64,000 bases of DNA from Deinococcus sp. LM3 (GTDB lineage: Bacteria; Deinococcota; Deinococci; Deinococcales; Deinococcaceae). Position 1 is the stretch's first letter. Every line of letters starts with the position of its first letter. The notes under the pieces are model-generated. The model was not told the origin of the DNA and ran no database searches. It saw nothing but the letters and a program-made list of their open reading frames with translations. Below are positions 8,454 through 19,821 of this stretch, in pieces. The stretch lies in contig NZ_MUFV01000002.1 in NCBI RefSeq assembly GCF_002017875.1, positions 1-64,000 on the forward strand, in the 5' to 3' direction. The position numbers were made by a program, and so were the translations under genes.

Positions 8454-9800
8454 ATGCCCGACCCGCATCCCGACACGCACGACATCATCCAGGCGAACCG
8501 TGACCACACCCTGTTCTCGTGGAGCGTGCAGACCCAGACGAACCCCATCCACATGACCGGCGGCAAGGGCAGCCACTTTTTCGACGGGGACGGCAACACG
8601 TGGCTGGACTTTTCCAGCCAGCTGATCAACATCAACGTCGGGCATCAGCATCCGGCGGTGCTGGAGGCCATCAAGGCGCAGGTGGACACCATGTGTTTCG
8701 CCGGGCCGAGTTTCGCCACGGATGTCCGCGCGCAGCTGGGGCAGAAACTGCGTGAGGTGACGGGCCTGGGCAAGAGCTTCTTCACGCTGGGCGGCAGCGA
8801 GGCGAACGAGAACGCCATGAAGATCGCCCGCCTGTACACCGGCCGCGACAAGATCATCACCCGCTACCGCTCCTACCACGGGGCGACGATGGGCAGCATG
8901 ACCGCCAGCGGCGACCCCCGGCGCTGGCCGGTCGAGCCCGGCGTGCCCGGCATCGTGCGCGCCTTCGACCCGTACTGCTACCGCTGCCCGTTCGGCAAGA
9001 CGCCGGACAGTTGCGGGCGCGAGTGCGTGTCGCACATCGAGGAGATCATCCAGATGGAAGGGCCGCACACCATCGCCGCGATCATGGTCGAGGGCATCAC
9101 CGGCAGCAACGGCCTGCTCGTCCCGCCGGACGACTACTACCCGAAACTGCGCGCCCTGTGTGATAAGTACGGCATCCTGCTGATCGACGACGAGGTCATG
9201 AGCGGCTTCGGACGCACCGGAACGTGGCTCGCCACGCAGCACTACGGCATCAAGCCCGACATCGTCACCTGCGCCAAGGGCCTGACCAGCGGGTACATGC
9301 CGCTGGGCGCGGTGGTCGTCAGTGACGCCATCGCCGAGTACTTCGAGACGCACTTCCTGGCGGGCGGCCTGACGTACAGCGGGCACCCCGTCTCGCTGGC
9401 CGCCGCCGTCGCCAACCTGAAAGTCTACGAGGACGAACATCTCTTCGAGCACACCCGCGACCTCGGCGAGTACCTCGGGCAGCGCCTCGAAGCCATGAAG
9501 GCGAAGTACGCCTGCGTGGGCGACGTGCGCTACAAGGGCCTGTTCAGCGTCCTGGAACTCGTGCGGGACAAGGCCACCAAGGAACCGCTGGCGCCCTTCA
9601 ACGGCACCTCACCCGAGATGGGTCGCCTCGCCGCGCACCTCAAGAGCCGCCACGTGTACGCGTACAGCCGCTTCAACTTCCTGTGGGTCTGCCCGCCCCT
9701 CGTCGTCACCCGCGAGGAACTCGACGAGGGCCTCGCCGCCTACGAGGAAGCCCTCGCGCTGGTCGATCAGATGATCGGCTCGCCCGTCGCCGCCGACTGA
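8454..9800 (+). CDS. Class-III PLP aminotransferase, likely beta-alanine/3-aminoisobutyrate:pyruvate aminotransferase
   Basis: PLP enzyme of 448 residues, fold-type I. Motifs: GGSEANENAMKIAR, YRSYHGATMGSM (cofactor stacking), LIDDEVMSGFGRTG (cofactor aspartate region), TCAKGLTSGYMPLG with the Schiff-base lysine at about residue 275, and GGLTYSGHPVS. The sequence resembles taurine/beta-alanine:pyruvate aminotransferases. In this cluster the expected substrates are beta-alanine and 3-aminoisobutyrate, the products of the carbamoyl hydrolase, giving malonate or methylmalonate semialdehyde for the next gene. Start ATG 8454 follows CCGGAGGTTCCGCC. The downstream dehydrogenase begins 38 bases after the stop, so the two are probably co-transcribed. 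Confidence 0.87.
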   Translation: MPDPHPDTHDIIQANRDHTLFSWSVQTQTNPIHMTGGKGSHFFDGDGNTWLDFSSQLININVGHQHPAVLEAIKAQVDTMCFAGPSFATDVRAQLGQKLREVTGLGKSFFTLGGSEANENAMKIARLYTGRDKIITRYRSYHGATMGSMTASGDPRRWPVEPGVPGIVRAFDPYCYRCPFGKTPDSCGRECVSHIEEIIQMEGPHTIAAIMVEGITGSNGLLVPPDDYYPKLRALCDKYGILLIDDEVMSGFGRTGTWLATQHYGIKPDIVTCAKGLTSGYMPLGAVVVSDAIAEYFETHFLAGGLTYSGHPVSLAAAVANLKVYEDEHLFEHTRDLGEYLGQRLEAMKAKYACVGDVRYKGLFSVLELVRDKATKEPLAPFNGTSPEMGRLAAHLKSRHVYAYSRFNFLWVCPPLVVTREELDEGLAAYEEALALVDQMIGSPVAAD

Positions 9801-9838
9801 CGCTCTCCCTCCCCGCCTTCCCCTCCACAGGAGTTCCC

Positions 9839-11347
<1,509 letters not shown>

Positions 11348-11460
11348 TACGGACTGCCGTTTGTTTCGCCGACAACCCGGAACATCGCCGGATTGCCAGC
11401 TCCACGCCCGGAACCCGTTTTGCTCCTACTCGCTCTGCGGCGCAGCTCTACGAGTCCGTA
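11348..11460 (+). mobile_element. Stop-codon-associated MITE-like element, copy R1 (short form)
   Basis: 113 bp running from TACGGACTGCCG to CGAGTCCGTA, flanked on both sides by TGA (11345-11347 and 11461-11463). The left TGA is the mmsA stop codon. It holds hairpin 1 (around CCGG/CCGG at 11380-11400) and the CTCG...CGAG module near 11429-11455, but lacks the ATTGAA...TTCAAT right module of the other copies. Confidence 0.8.
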
Positions 11461-11471
11461 TGACCCGGCGT

Positions 11472-11503
11472 GGCCCGGCCGGCCCCCGCGATCCGGCCGG
11501 GCC
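11472..11503. terminator. Hairpin terminator candidate after the pyrimidine genes
   Basis: GGCCCGGCCGG (11472-11482) pairs perfectly with CCGGCCGGGCC (11493-11503) over 11 bp with a 10-base loop. No T tract follows, as is common at this GC content. It lies between mmsA with its R1 element and the MocR gene. Confidence 0.5.
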
Positions 11504-11524
11504 GCGTGGTAAGAATGGGCGGTG

Positions 11525-13039
11525 ATGGACGCCTCACCTCCTGCCGGACGCCCGGCCCCGGCCCCGGCCCCGGTGGACCTGCCGCTCTCGCTGGACCGCG
11601 CCTCCGGCGTGGGGCTGGCCCGGCAGCTGGCCGCGCAACTGCGGGCGGCGGCGTCCGGCGGGACGCTGGAGCCGGGGCAGCGGCTGCCGTCCACGCGGGC
11701 GCTGGCGCTGGCGCTGGGCGTCGGACGGAACGTGGTGTTCGAGGCGTACGAGGACCTGCTGGCCGAGGGGTTCCTGATCGGCCGGGACCGGTCCGGGACC
11801 TTCGTCGCGCCGGACCTCGCGGTGGACCACGCGCCCGGCGCGGCCCGCCCGGCCCCCAGCCGCAGCGCCCGCTGGTTGCAGCGGGACGTGCCGGAACCGC
11901 AGGTCGAACATCCGGGACCGCCGGACCTGCTGGCGTTCCGGGTGGGGCAGACCGACACGGACGCCCTGACGCGCGGCGAGTGGCGGCGCGTGTGGCGCGC
12001 GGTGGCCGACGCGCCGCTGCCCGGCGATTACGCGGACCCGGCGGGCGACCCGGAGCTGCGCGGCGCGGTCGCGGCGTACCTGAAACGCGCGCGGGGCTTC
12101 GTGTGCGACCCGGACGACGTGATCATCACGTCCGGGGCGCTACAGGGCGTGGACCTGATCGCGCAGGCCGTCCTGGCTGCCGGTGACCACGTGGCCTTCG
12201 AGGACCCCGGTTACCGGCTGGCGCGGCAGATCTTCCAGGAGCGGGGCGCGCGGATCACGCCGCTCCCGGTCGACAACGACGGCCTGCGCCTGGACGCCCT
12301 GCCGGGCGGGCCGGACGCGCCGCTGCTGGTGTACACCACGCCCAGCCACCAGTTTCCGCTGGGCGTGCGGCTGTCCATCCCGAGGCGGCTGGCGCTGCTG
12401 GAATGGGCGCAGACGCACGACGCCCTGATCATCGAGGACGATTACGACAGCGAATTCCGGTACGGGGCGGCGCCGCTGCCGTCGCTGGCGTCGCTGGATA
12501 CCGCGGGGCACGTGGTGTACCTGGGCACCTTCTCGAAGGTGCTGTCCCCGGCGGTGCGGGTGGGGTACCTGGTCGCGCCCCGGCCGCTGCGGGAGCGGCT
12601 GCTGCGCGTCAAGAGCCGCCTGGACGCGCACACCAGCTGGCCGGTGCAGCGCGCCCTGGCCCTGATGATCACGCAGGGGCACCTGGAGCGGCACATCCGC
12701 CGGATGCGCAAGACCTACGCGGCGCGCCGCGCGGCCCTGAGCGGCGCCCTGAGCGGCTGCCGCCCGCACGCCCGCCTGATGGGCCTGGAGGCCGGCCTGC
12801 ACGCCCACCTGGAACTCGACCCGGCGCTGGACGCCGCCGACGTGAGTGCGCGCGCGCGGACGCTGGGCGTGGTCGTGCCCACCCTGACCCCGTACTACCT
12901 GGGCGGCGCGGACCGCAACGGTCTGCTGCTCGGCTACGGTGGCCTGGACCTCCCGCAGGTGCGGCGCGCGGCCGGACTGCTGGCGCGGGCGCTGGCCGAC
13001 GCGGCGGGGGACGGGGGGAACGCCCGCCGCCGCGCATGA
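11525..13039 (+). CDS. MocR/GabR-type transcriptional regulator (GntR winged helix fused to aminotransferase domain)
   Basis: 504-residue regulator. Residues ~15-85 are a GntR winged helix (GVGLARQLAAQLRAAASGG, LPSTRALALALGVGRNVVFEAYEDL), joined by a linker to a fold-type-I aminotransferase-like domain from ~125 on, with SGALQGVDLIAQ, DPGYRLARQIF, DDYDSEFRYG and the PLP lysine in GTFSKVLSPAVRVGYL. MocR proteins sense PLP adducts of amino-compounds and usually control neighbouring amino-acid genes, so the importer and ornithine aminotransferase downstream are likely targets (inference). ATG 11525 overlaps a GTG at 11522; both are in frame and no clear SD is present. A 21-codon frame from the ATG at the R1 right end stops at 11523-11525, overlapping this start. 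Confidence 0.88.
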   Translation: MDASPPAGRPAPAPAPVDLPLSLDRASGVGLARQLAAQLRAAASGGTLEPGQRLPSTRALALALGVGRNVVFEAYEDLLAEGFLIGRDRSGTFVAPDLAVDHAPGAARPAPSRSARWLQRDVPEPQVEHPGPPDLLAFRVGQTDTDALTRGEWRRVWRAVADAPLPGDYADPAGDPELRGAVAAYLKRARGFVCDPDDVIITSGALQGVDLIAQAVLAAGDHVAFEDPGYRLARQIFQERGARITPLPVDNDGLRLDALPGGPDAPLLVYTTPSHQFPLGVRLSIPRRLALLEWAQTHDALIIEDDYDSEFRYGAAPLPSLASLDTAGHVVYLGTFSKVLSPAVRVGYLVAPRPLRERLLRVKSRLDAHTSWPVQRALALMITQGHLERHIRRMRKTYAARRAALSGALSGCRPHARLMGLEAGLHAHLELDPALDAADVSARARTLGVVVPTLTPYYLGGADRNGLLLGYGGLDLPQVRRAAGLLARALADAAGDGGNARRRA

Positions 13040-13350
13040 TCTGGACCGCGTGGCCCTGGCGGGAGCCGGGACCGCTATGATCCCGTGCGTGCCCGGCGAC
13101 GGGACGCGCTCCCTGGCCAGCCCCGGCTGGGATGTCCGGGGGGCGGGGACAGGCAACTGGCTGCTCCTGAATCCTCGTATCTGGCCTTGTGTACCGGCCA
13201 GACCACGGCTATAACCTCCGTCAACCACATTCATGCCGGGACGCGCCGCGTTCCCACCCGCGATTCCCGCCCGGTTTCACCTGCGCCGGCCAGCCCTCAC
13301 CCGCTGACTTTCACCCGGAACCCAGCTTCCGCCGCCACACTGGAGACTTC
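13040..13350 (+). promoter_or_regulatory. Intergenic region with tandem promoter candidates for the amino-acid importer
   Basis: The 311-base gap has no convincing gene. Best promoter: TTGTGT at 13187-13192, 17-base spacer, TATAAC at 13210-13215. A second -10-like TATGAT is at 13076-13081. An 89-codon open frame from GTG 13085 to 13354 is rejected on composition. No hairpin or operator stood out. Confidence 0.5.
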
Positions 13351-14154
13351 ATGACCCACACCACGACCCGCCTGCCCCTGACCCGCCTGCCCCTGACCCG
13401 CCTGACGCTCGCTCTGGGCGCGCTGCTCGGCGCGGCCACCATGAACTCCGCGCAGGCGCGCACGCTGGCCGAGATCAAGGCGTCCGGTACCCTCAAGATC
13501 GGCACGAACGCCGAATTCAAACCGTTCACCTACTTCGAGGGCAAGACCATGAAAGGCTTCGAGTACGACCTCGGCAACGCCATCGCCAGGCAGATGGGCG
13601 TGAAGGCCGAGTGGATCAACCAGCCCTTCGACAACCTGCTGATCGGCCTGAACCAGAACCGCTTCGATCTCGTGATCTCCTCGCACGGCATCACGCCCGA
13701 ACGCGCCAGGGCCGTGGACTTCAGCCTCCCGCACTACTGCAGCGGCGGCGTGATCCTCAGCCGTCCCGGCGGCCCGAAAACCGCGGCCGACCTGAAAGGC
13801 AAGACCGTCTCCACGCAGGTCGGCACCACCTACGTCGACCAGATCAAGAAGGTCACGGGCGACCGCAACCTGCGCCTGTTCCCCAACAACGCCGGCGCGC
13901 TGCAGGCCCTGATGAGCGGCCGCGTGGACGCCATGGTCAACGAGAAGTTCTACAGCCTCGAGGCGCTGAAACTGAACGGCAAGAAACTCCAGCAGGGTGA
14001 GATGCTGTTCCAGGAGAAACTCGGCATGGCGGTCGCCAAGGGCAACAAGACCCTGCTCGGCGCCGTGAACGCCAGCCTGAAGACCGTGCAGGCCAACGGC
14101 ACCTACGCGAAGATCTCCAAGAGCCACTTCGGGCAGGACGTCCGGTGTCGCTGA
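13351..14154 (+). CDS. Polar amino-acid ABC transporter, substrate-binding protein
   Basis: Secreted solute-binding protein, 267 residues, SBP_bac_3 family (cluster for Arg/His/Gln/cystine-type ligands). The signal peptide covers ~1-34 and ends AQA. The mature domain shows LKIGTNAEFKPFTYFE, GFEYDLGNAIARQMG, FDNLLIGLNQNRFDLVIS and TPERARAVDFSLPHY, all standard for the family. The N-region contains a tandem repeat (RLPLT twice, from 15-bp units at 13366-13380 and 13381-13395). Start ATG 13351 follows CTGGAGACTTC. The permease starts inside its 3' end by 10 bases. Adjacent ornithine aminotransferase suggests arginine/ornithine as ligand (inference). Confidence 0.9.
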   Translation: MTHTTTRLPLTRLPLTRLTLALGALLGAATMNSAQARTLAEIKASGTLKIGTNAEFKPFTYFEGKTMKGFEYDLGNAIARQMGVKAEWINQPFDNLLIGLNQNRFDLVISSHGITPERARAVDFSLPHYCSGGVILSRPGGPKTAADLKGKTVSTQVGTTYVDQIKKVTGDRNLRLFPNNAGALQALMSGRVDAMVNEKFYSLEALKLNGKKLQQGEMLFQEKLGMAVAKGNKTLLGAVNASLKTVQANGTYAKISKSHFGQDVRCR

Positions 14155-14930
14155 AATCCGCCCCGGCCCGGCACCCGCTGCTGACCACCGCCGCGTGGGT
14201 CGTGGGGGGCGTCGCCGCCTTCTACGGACTGTTCTGGCTGATCAGTTTCGTGCTGGGGCAGATGCCGGACCCGATCGGGCCGCGCGCCGACCTGTTCGTG
14301 GAGGGCGCGCGCACCACGCTGCTGCTCACGCTGATCTCCGGCGCGTTCGGGCTGGGCGTGGGCGCCCTGGTCGGGCTGGCCCGCACCTCGCACCTGTGGC
14401 TGCTGCGCCTGCCCGCCTCGCTGTTCATCTGGGTGATTCGCGGCACGCCGCTGCTGGTGCAGCTGCTGTTCGTGTACAACGCGCTGCCCGCCATCCTGGA
14501 ATCCATGGGCCTGAACGTCCAGCTGAACGAGTTCTCGTCGGCGGTGCTGGCGCTGGCCCTGAACGTCGGCGCGTACAACGCCGAGGTGATCCGCGCCGGG
14601 CTGCAGGCCGTGCCGCGCGGGCAGAACGAGGCGGCGCGCTCGCTCGGCCTGAGCGGCACGCAGACCATGGTCACGGTCGTCATGCCGCAGGCGCTGCGGA
14701 TCGTCACGCCGCCCCTGGTGAACAACATGGTCGCGCTGCTCAAGGACTCCTCGCTGGCGAGTTCCATCTCGCTGCTGGAACTCACGCTGGCCGGTTCGCG
14801 CGTCAGCAGTGAGACGTTCCTGCCCATCCCGGTCCTCACGACCGTCGCCGCCGTGTACCTGACCCTGACCACCGTGATGACCCTCTTCACCGACCAGCTC
14901 GAGCGCCGCCTCAAGGTGGTGTCGCGCTGA
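14145..14930 (+). CDS. Polar amino-acid ABC transporter permease (HisM/GlnP family)
   Basis: Inner-membrane permease of 261 residues with about five to six helices. Family motifs: EGARTTLLLTLISGAFGLGVG, FIWVIRGTPLLVQLLFVYN, and the EAA coupling loop QAVPRGQNEAARSLGLSGTQT followed by LPQA-type MPQALRIVTPPLVNN. Start GTG 14145 overlaps the binding-protein gene by 10 bases; no ATG fits. The N-terminal ~60 residues before the permease domain are longer than usual and carry an extra hydrophobic stretch (AWVVGGVAAFYGLFWLISFVL). Its stop overlaps a start-like TGATG at 14928-14932. Confidence 0.92.
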   Translation: MSLKSAPARHPLLTTAAWVVGGVAAFYGLFWLISFVLGQMPDPIGPRADLFVEGARTTLLLTLISGAFGLGVGALVGLARTSHLWLLRLPASLFIWVIRGTPLLVQLLFVYNALPAILESMGLNVQLNEFSSAVLALALNVGAYNAEVIRAGLQAVPRGQNEAARSLGLSGTQTMVTVVMPQALRIVTPPLVNNMVALLKDSSLASSISLLELTLAGSRVSSETFLPIPVLTTVAAVYLTLTTVMTLFTDQLERRLKVVSR

Positions 14931-14947
14931 TGACCAAAGGAGCCCCC

Positions 14948-15682
14948 ATGACGGCGATTATCGAGGCCCACGACGTTCACAAGCACTTCGGTTCTTTCCA
15001 CGCCCTGCGCGGCGTGAACCTGACCGTGCAGCCCGGCGAGGTCGTCGTGATCATCGGCCCGAGCGGCAGCGGCAAGAGCACCTTCATCCGCACCCTGAAC
15101 GCCCTGGACCCCCACGACGCCGGGTCCATCACCGTGGACGGCATTCCCCTGAACGGCAAGGGGAACCTCGACGCCATCCGCCGCGAGGTCGGGATGGTCT
15201 TCCAGTCCTTCAACCTGTTCCCGCACCTGACCGTGCTGGAGAACATCACCCTGGCGCCCATCCGGGTGCGCAAGGCCAGCCGCGCCGACGCTGAGAAACG
15301 CGGCCTGGAGTTGCTGCGCCGCGTGGGCATCGAGGAGCAGGCGCACAAGTACCCGGCGCAGCTGTCCGGCGGGCAGCAGCAGCGCGTGGCGATCGCGCGG
15401 GCCCTGGCGATGGAACCCAAGGTCATGCTGTTCGACGAACCCACCTCGGCGCTGGACCCCGAGATGATCAAGGAAGTGCTGGACGTCATGAAGGAACTCG
15501 CGCGCAGCGGCATGACCATGCTGGTCGTCACGCACGAGATGGGCTTCGCGCGCGAGGTCGCCGACCGCATCCTGTTCTTCGACGGGGGGAACATCGTGGA
15601 GGACACCACGCCCGAGAACTTCTACCAGAACCCGCAGCACGAACGGGCGCGGACCTTCCTGAGCAAGATCCTGGGCCACTGA
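14948..15682 (+). CDS. Polar amino-acid ABC transporter ATP-binding protein (HisP/GlnQ family)
   Basis: 244-residue ATPase of the importer. Walker A GPSGSGKST, Q-loop MVFQSFNLFPHLTVLENI, signature LSGGQQQR, Walker B VMLFDEPTSALDPE and H-loop VTHEMGFAREVADR are all intact and typical of GlnQ/HisP. I use ATG 14948, which has AAAGGAGCCCCC in front; an in-frame ATG at 14930 overlaps the permease stop but has no SD. Last gene before a strong hairpin at 15702-15746. Confidence 0.93.
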   Translation: MTAIIEAHDVHKHFGSFHALRGVNLTVQPGEVVVIIGPSGSGKSTFIRTLNALDPHDAGSITVDGIPLNGKGNLDAIRREVGMVFQSFNLFPHLTVLENITLAPIRVRKASRADAEKRGLELLRRVGIEEQAHKYPAQLSGGQQQRVAIARALAMEPKVMLFDEPTSALDPEMIKEVLDVMKELARSGMTMLVVTHEMGFAREVADRILFFDGGNIVEDTTPENFYQNPQHERARTFLSKILGH

Positions 15683-15701
15683 ACGCAGGGGCAACCCAGT
15701 G

Positions 15702-15746
15702 CAGGCGAGGCGGCCGGTTTCCCAGAGGAGCCGGCCGCCTCGCCTG
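15702..15746 (+). terminator. Hairpin terminator after the amino-acid importer
   Basis: CAGGCGAGGCGGCCGG (15702-15717) pairs perfectly with CCGGCCGCCTCGCCTG (15731-15746): 16 bp stem, 13-base loop, 20 bases after the ATPase stop. No T run. Separates the importer from rocD. Confidence 0.65.
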
Positions 15747-15802
15747 TGGTCGGCACGAGCAGTCACCTCAACTGGCTGGTTCATTTTGGCTGATTCTGGC
15801 AC

Positions 15803-15831
15803 TTCCGGGGCAACCACTTTGCGGGTAGGCT
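15803..15831 (+). promoter_or_regulatory. Candidate rocD promoter
   Basis: TTCCGG 15803-15808, 17-base spacer, TAGGCT 15826-15831. The -35 is weak. It lies between the hairpin at 15702 and the ATG at 15916, so rocD may be transcribed apart from the importer. Confidence 0.35.
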
Positions 15832-15915
15832 GGGGACACTCCGTTCTGACTCCCCCCCACACTGCATTCACGGAGCGCCGCGCCCGCCGCCCGCGCCCCG
15901 ACCCAGGAGAACCCC

Positions 15916-17139
15916 ATGACCAGCACCCTCGAACCCACCCGCCCGACCTCCAACGCCGCCGACCTGCTCCGCCGCGAGGACGCCCTCGGCGCGCACAACT
16001 ACAAACCGCTCGACGTGGTCATCCACCGCGCCCAGGGCGCCTGGGTGTGGGACACCGACGGCCGCCGCTACCTCGACTGCCTCTCGGCGTACAGCGCCGT
16101 GAACCAGGGCCACTGCCACCCGCGCATCATCGGCGCGCTGACCGAGCAGGCGCAGCAGGTCACGCTGACCTCCCGCGCGTTCCGCAACGACCGCCTCGCC
16201 GCGTTCTACGAGACGGTCACGCGGGTCCTGAACTTCGAGGCTGTGATTCCCATGAACACCGGCGCCGAGGCGGTCGAGACGGCCATCAAACTCGCGCGCA
16301 AGTGGGCGTACGAGGTCCGGGGCGTCCCGCAGGGGCAGGCCGAGATCATCGTCATGGACGGCAACTTCCACGGCCGCACCACCACCCTGGTCAGCTTCAG
16401 CAGCGAGGGACAGTACAAGGACGCCTTCGGTCCCCTGACGCCCGGATTCGTGCGCGTCCCGTACGGTGACGCCGCCGCCATCGAGGCCGCCATCACGCCG
16501 AACACGGCGGGCGTGCTGTTCGAACCCATCCAGGGCGAGGCGGGCGTGATCGTGCCGCCCGAGGGTTTCCTGACCGCGCTGCGCGGCGTGTGTGACCGTC
16601 ACGGCATCCTGATGATCGCCGACGAGATCCAGACCGGCCTGGGCCGCACCGGCCGCTGGCTGGCCGTGGACCACGAGCACGTCCGTCCGGACATGGTCAT
16701 TCTGGGCAAGGCACTCGGCGGCGGCGTGTACCCGGTCAGTGCGGTGCTGTCCAGCCGCGCCCTGATGGACCTGTTCCGTCCCGGCGATCACGGCAGCACC
16801 TTCGGCGGCAACCCCCTGGCCGCCGCCGTCGCGCAGGCCAGCCTGGAAGTGCTGGAAGACGAGGGCCTGCCCGCCCGCGCCGAGGAACTCGGCGAGTACC
16901 TGCGCGGCCGCCTGCGCGCCATGAACAGCCCGCTCGTGCGGGAGGTGCGCGGGCGCGGCCTCCTGATCGGCGTGGAACTGCACGTCCCGGCCCGCCCGTA
17001 CTGCGAGGCGCTGCGCGACCTGGGCGTGCTGTGCAAGGAAACCCACGAGACCACCATGCGCCTCGCCCCCCCCCTGGTCACCAGCCGCGAGGACCTCGAC
17101 TGGGCACTGGAACGCATTGAACAGGTCCTGACGGCCTGA
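15916..17139 (+). CDS. rocD: Ornithine--oxo-acid aminotransferase
   Basis: PLP enzyme of 407 residues converting ornithine plus 2-oxoglutarate to glutamate-5-semialdehyde plus glutamate (arginine/ornithine catabolism), cytoplasmic. Distinctive OAT motifs: YLDCLSAYSAVNQGHCHP, MNTGAEAVETAIKLARKWAY, DGNFHGRTTTLVSFS, EPIQGEAGVIVP, ADEIQTGLGRTG and LGKALGGGVYPVSA with the Schiff-base lysine at about residue 265. Start ATG 15916 follows CAGGAGAACCCC. The stop TGA 17137-17139 is the left target duplication of element R2. Confidence 0.93.
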   Translation: MTSTLEPTRPTSNAADLLRREDALGAHNYKPLDVVIHRAQGAWVWDTDGRRYLDCLSAYSAVNQGHCHPRIIGALTEQAQQVTLTSRAFRNDRLAAFYETVTRVLNFEAVIPMNTGAEAVETAIKLARKWAYEVRGVPQGQAEIIVMDGNFHGRTTTLVSFSSEGQYKDAFGPLTPGFVRVPYGDAAAIEAAITPNTAGVLFEPIQGEAGVIVPPEGFLTALRGVCDRHGILMIADEIQTGLGRTGRWLAVDHEHVRPDMVILGKALGGGVYPVSAVLSSRALMDLFRPGDHGSTFGGNPLAAAVAQASLEVLEDEGLPARAEELGEYLRGRLRAMNSPLVREVRGRGLLIGVELHVPARPYCEALRDLGVLCKETHETTMRLAPPLVTSREDLDWALERIEQVLTA

Positions 17140-17271
17140 TCGGATTCCGTTTGTTTCGCCAACAATCCGGAACTTCACCGGATTGCCGGCTCCACGTCCG
17201 GAACCCGTGTTGCTCCCACTCGCTTCGCTCGGATTGAACGGGCTTTGCAGCCCATTCAATCGGAGTCCGTA
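17140..17271 (+). mobile_element. Stop-codon-associated MITE-like element, copy R2
   Basis: 132 bp, left end TCGGATTCCG (one A lost from the TACGG end), right end CGGAGTCCGTA. TGA flanks at 17137-17139 (rocD stop) and 17272-17274. Internal hairpins: AATCCGG...CCGGATT near 17164-17186 and ATTGAA-GGGCT...AGCCC-TTCAAT near 17234-17260. Confidence 0.82.
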
Positions 17272-17287
17272 TGATCTCCGAATCACC

Positions 17288-17321
17288 GATGGGCGGCCCC
17301 GCGCGAGTGGGGCCGCCCATC
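17288..17321. terminator. Bidirectional hairpin between rocD and the allantoin operon
   Basis: GATGGGCGGCCCC (17288-17300) pairs perfectly with GGGGCCGCCCATC (17309-17321), 13 bp, 8-base loop, between converging genes and five bases from the malic-enzyme stop. Confidence 0.65.
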
Positions 17322-17326
17322 AACCA

Positions 17327-19050
<1,724 letters not shown>

Positions 19051-19054
<4 letters not shown>

Positions 19055-19821
19055 CGGGTTCCTCCGGGCAGGACGGTCAGCGGGTGGCGGTTCATGTCCT
19101 TGAACAGCAGGTACTTGCTCCACACTTTCCCCAGCGCGCCGTACCACTGCGGGCAGTGCGCGCCCATCCAGATCACGTCGCCGGTCTGCACTGGGTAATA
19201 CGCCTCCTGCAACTTGTACAGGCCCTCGCCTTCCAGCATCAGCAGGCCGTGCTCCATGTAATGAATCTCGGGGTACGGCAGGGTCGCGCCCGGCGCGAAA
19301 CTCATGGTGCTCATCATGAAATCGAAGCGCGGGTCGTCCGGCAGCAACTTGCGGGCGATCAGCCCCTCGTCGCCCTCGAACGGCGCACCCGGATTCTCCC
19401 GCTCGTTCCCCCAGCAGACCGGGGGGGCGTCCACGCCCGGCGCGGCCTCGAACGGCTTCTCGAACACCGCCAGTCGCGCGGCTTCCCGCGCCGTCAGGGT
19501 GTGCGCCACGCCCGCAGGGAAGAACACGTGATCGGATTCGCGCAACGTGCGCGCCTCGCCGCCCTCTACCTGCACATCCACCTCGCCGCTCAGCACGAAC
19601 ACGAAGCGCTGGTACCCGTGCGCCGACTCGCGCGCCTGCGCCCCGGCGGGCATCTCGGCCGTGAACTGCACGAACCGCGCGCCCAGGCCCATCACGGGCG
19701 CAATGTGCAGCACGACCGCGCTGCCCGGCCATTCGGCCAGACCCGTGCGGACGAAGGTTTCGGGCGTGATCACCGCGTGCGCCTCACGCAACGCGGAACG
19801 GGTGGAACCAAGGTGTTTCAT
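19051..19821 (-). CDS. allE: (S)-ureidoglycine aminohydrolase
   Basis: 256-residue bicupin, Mn-dependent, releasing ammonia from (S)-ureidoglycine to give (S)-ureidoglycolate. N-terminal cupin: ESAHGYQRFVFVLSGEVDVQ and DHVFFPAGVAHTL. C-terminal cupin with metal ligands: PEIHYMEHGLLMLEGEG, then YYPVQTGDVIWMGAHCPQWYGALG, characteristic of AllE/UGlyAH. It acts directly after AllC, whose product is unstable. Overlaps allB and the malic enzyme by four bases each (ATGA), so translation is probably coupled. Confidence 0.92.

Noticed and set aside
9683..9838. Upstream extension of the semialdehyde dehydrogenase frame
   Set aside because: Overlaps the aminotransferase and ends in Arg-rich shadow sequence; ATG 9839 has a clear SD.
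13085..13354. 89-codon open frame in the gap before the amino-acid binding protein, with TATGAT just upstream
   Set aside because: Arg/Pro/Ala/Ser-rich composition of a chance GC-rich frame, no motif; a better promoter for the real gene lies inside it. The -10 is kept only as a promoter note.
19055..19732. N-terminal extension of the malic enzyme frame
   Set aside because: Lies on allE in another frame; ATG 19054 starts at the normal family position and overlaps allE by four bases.
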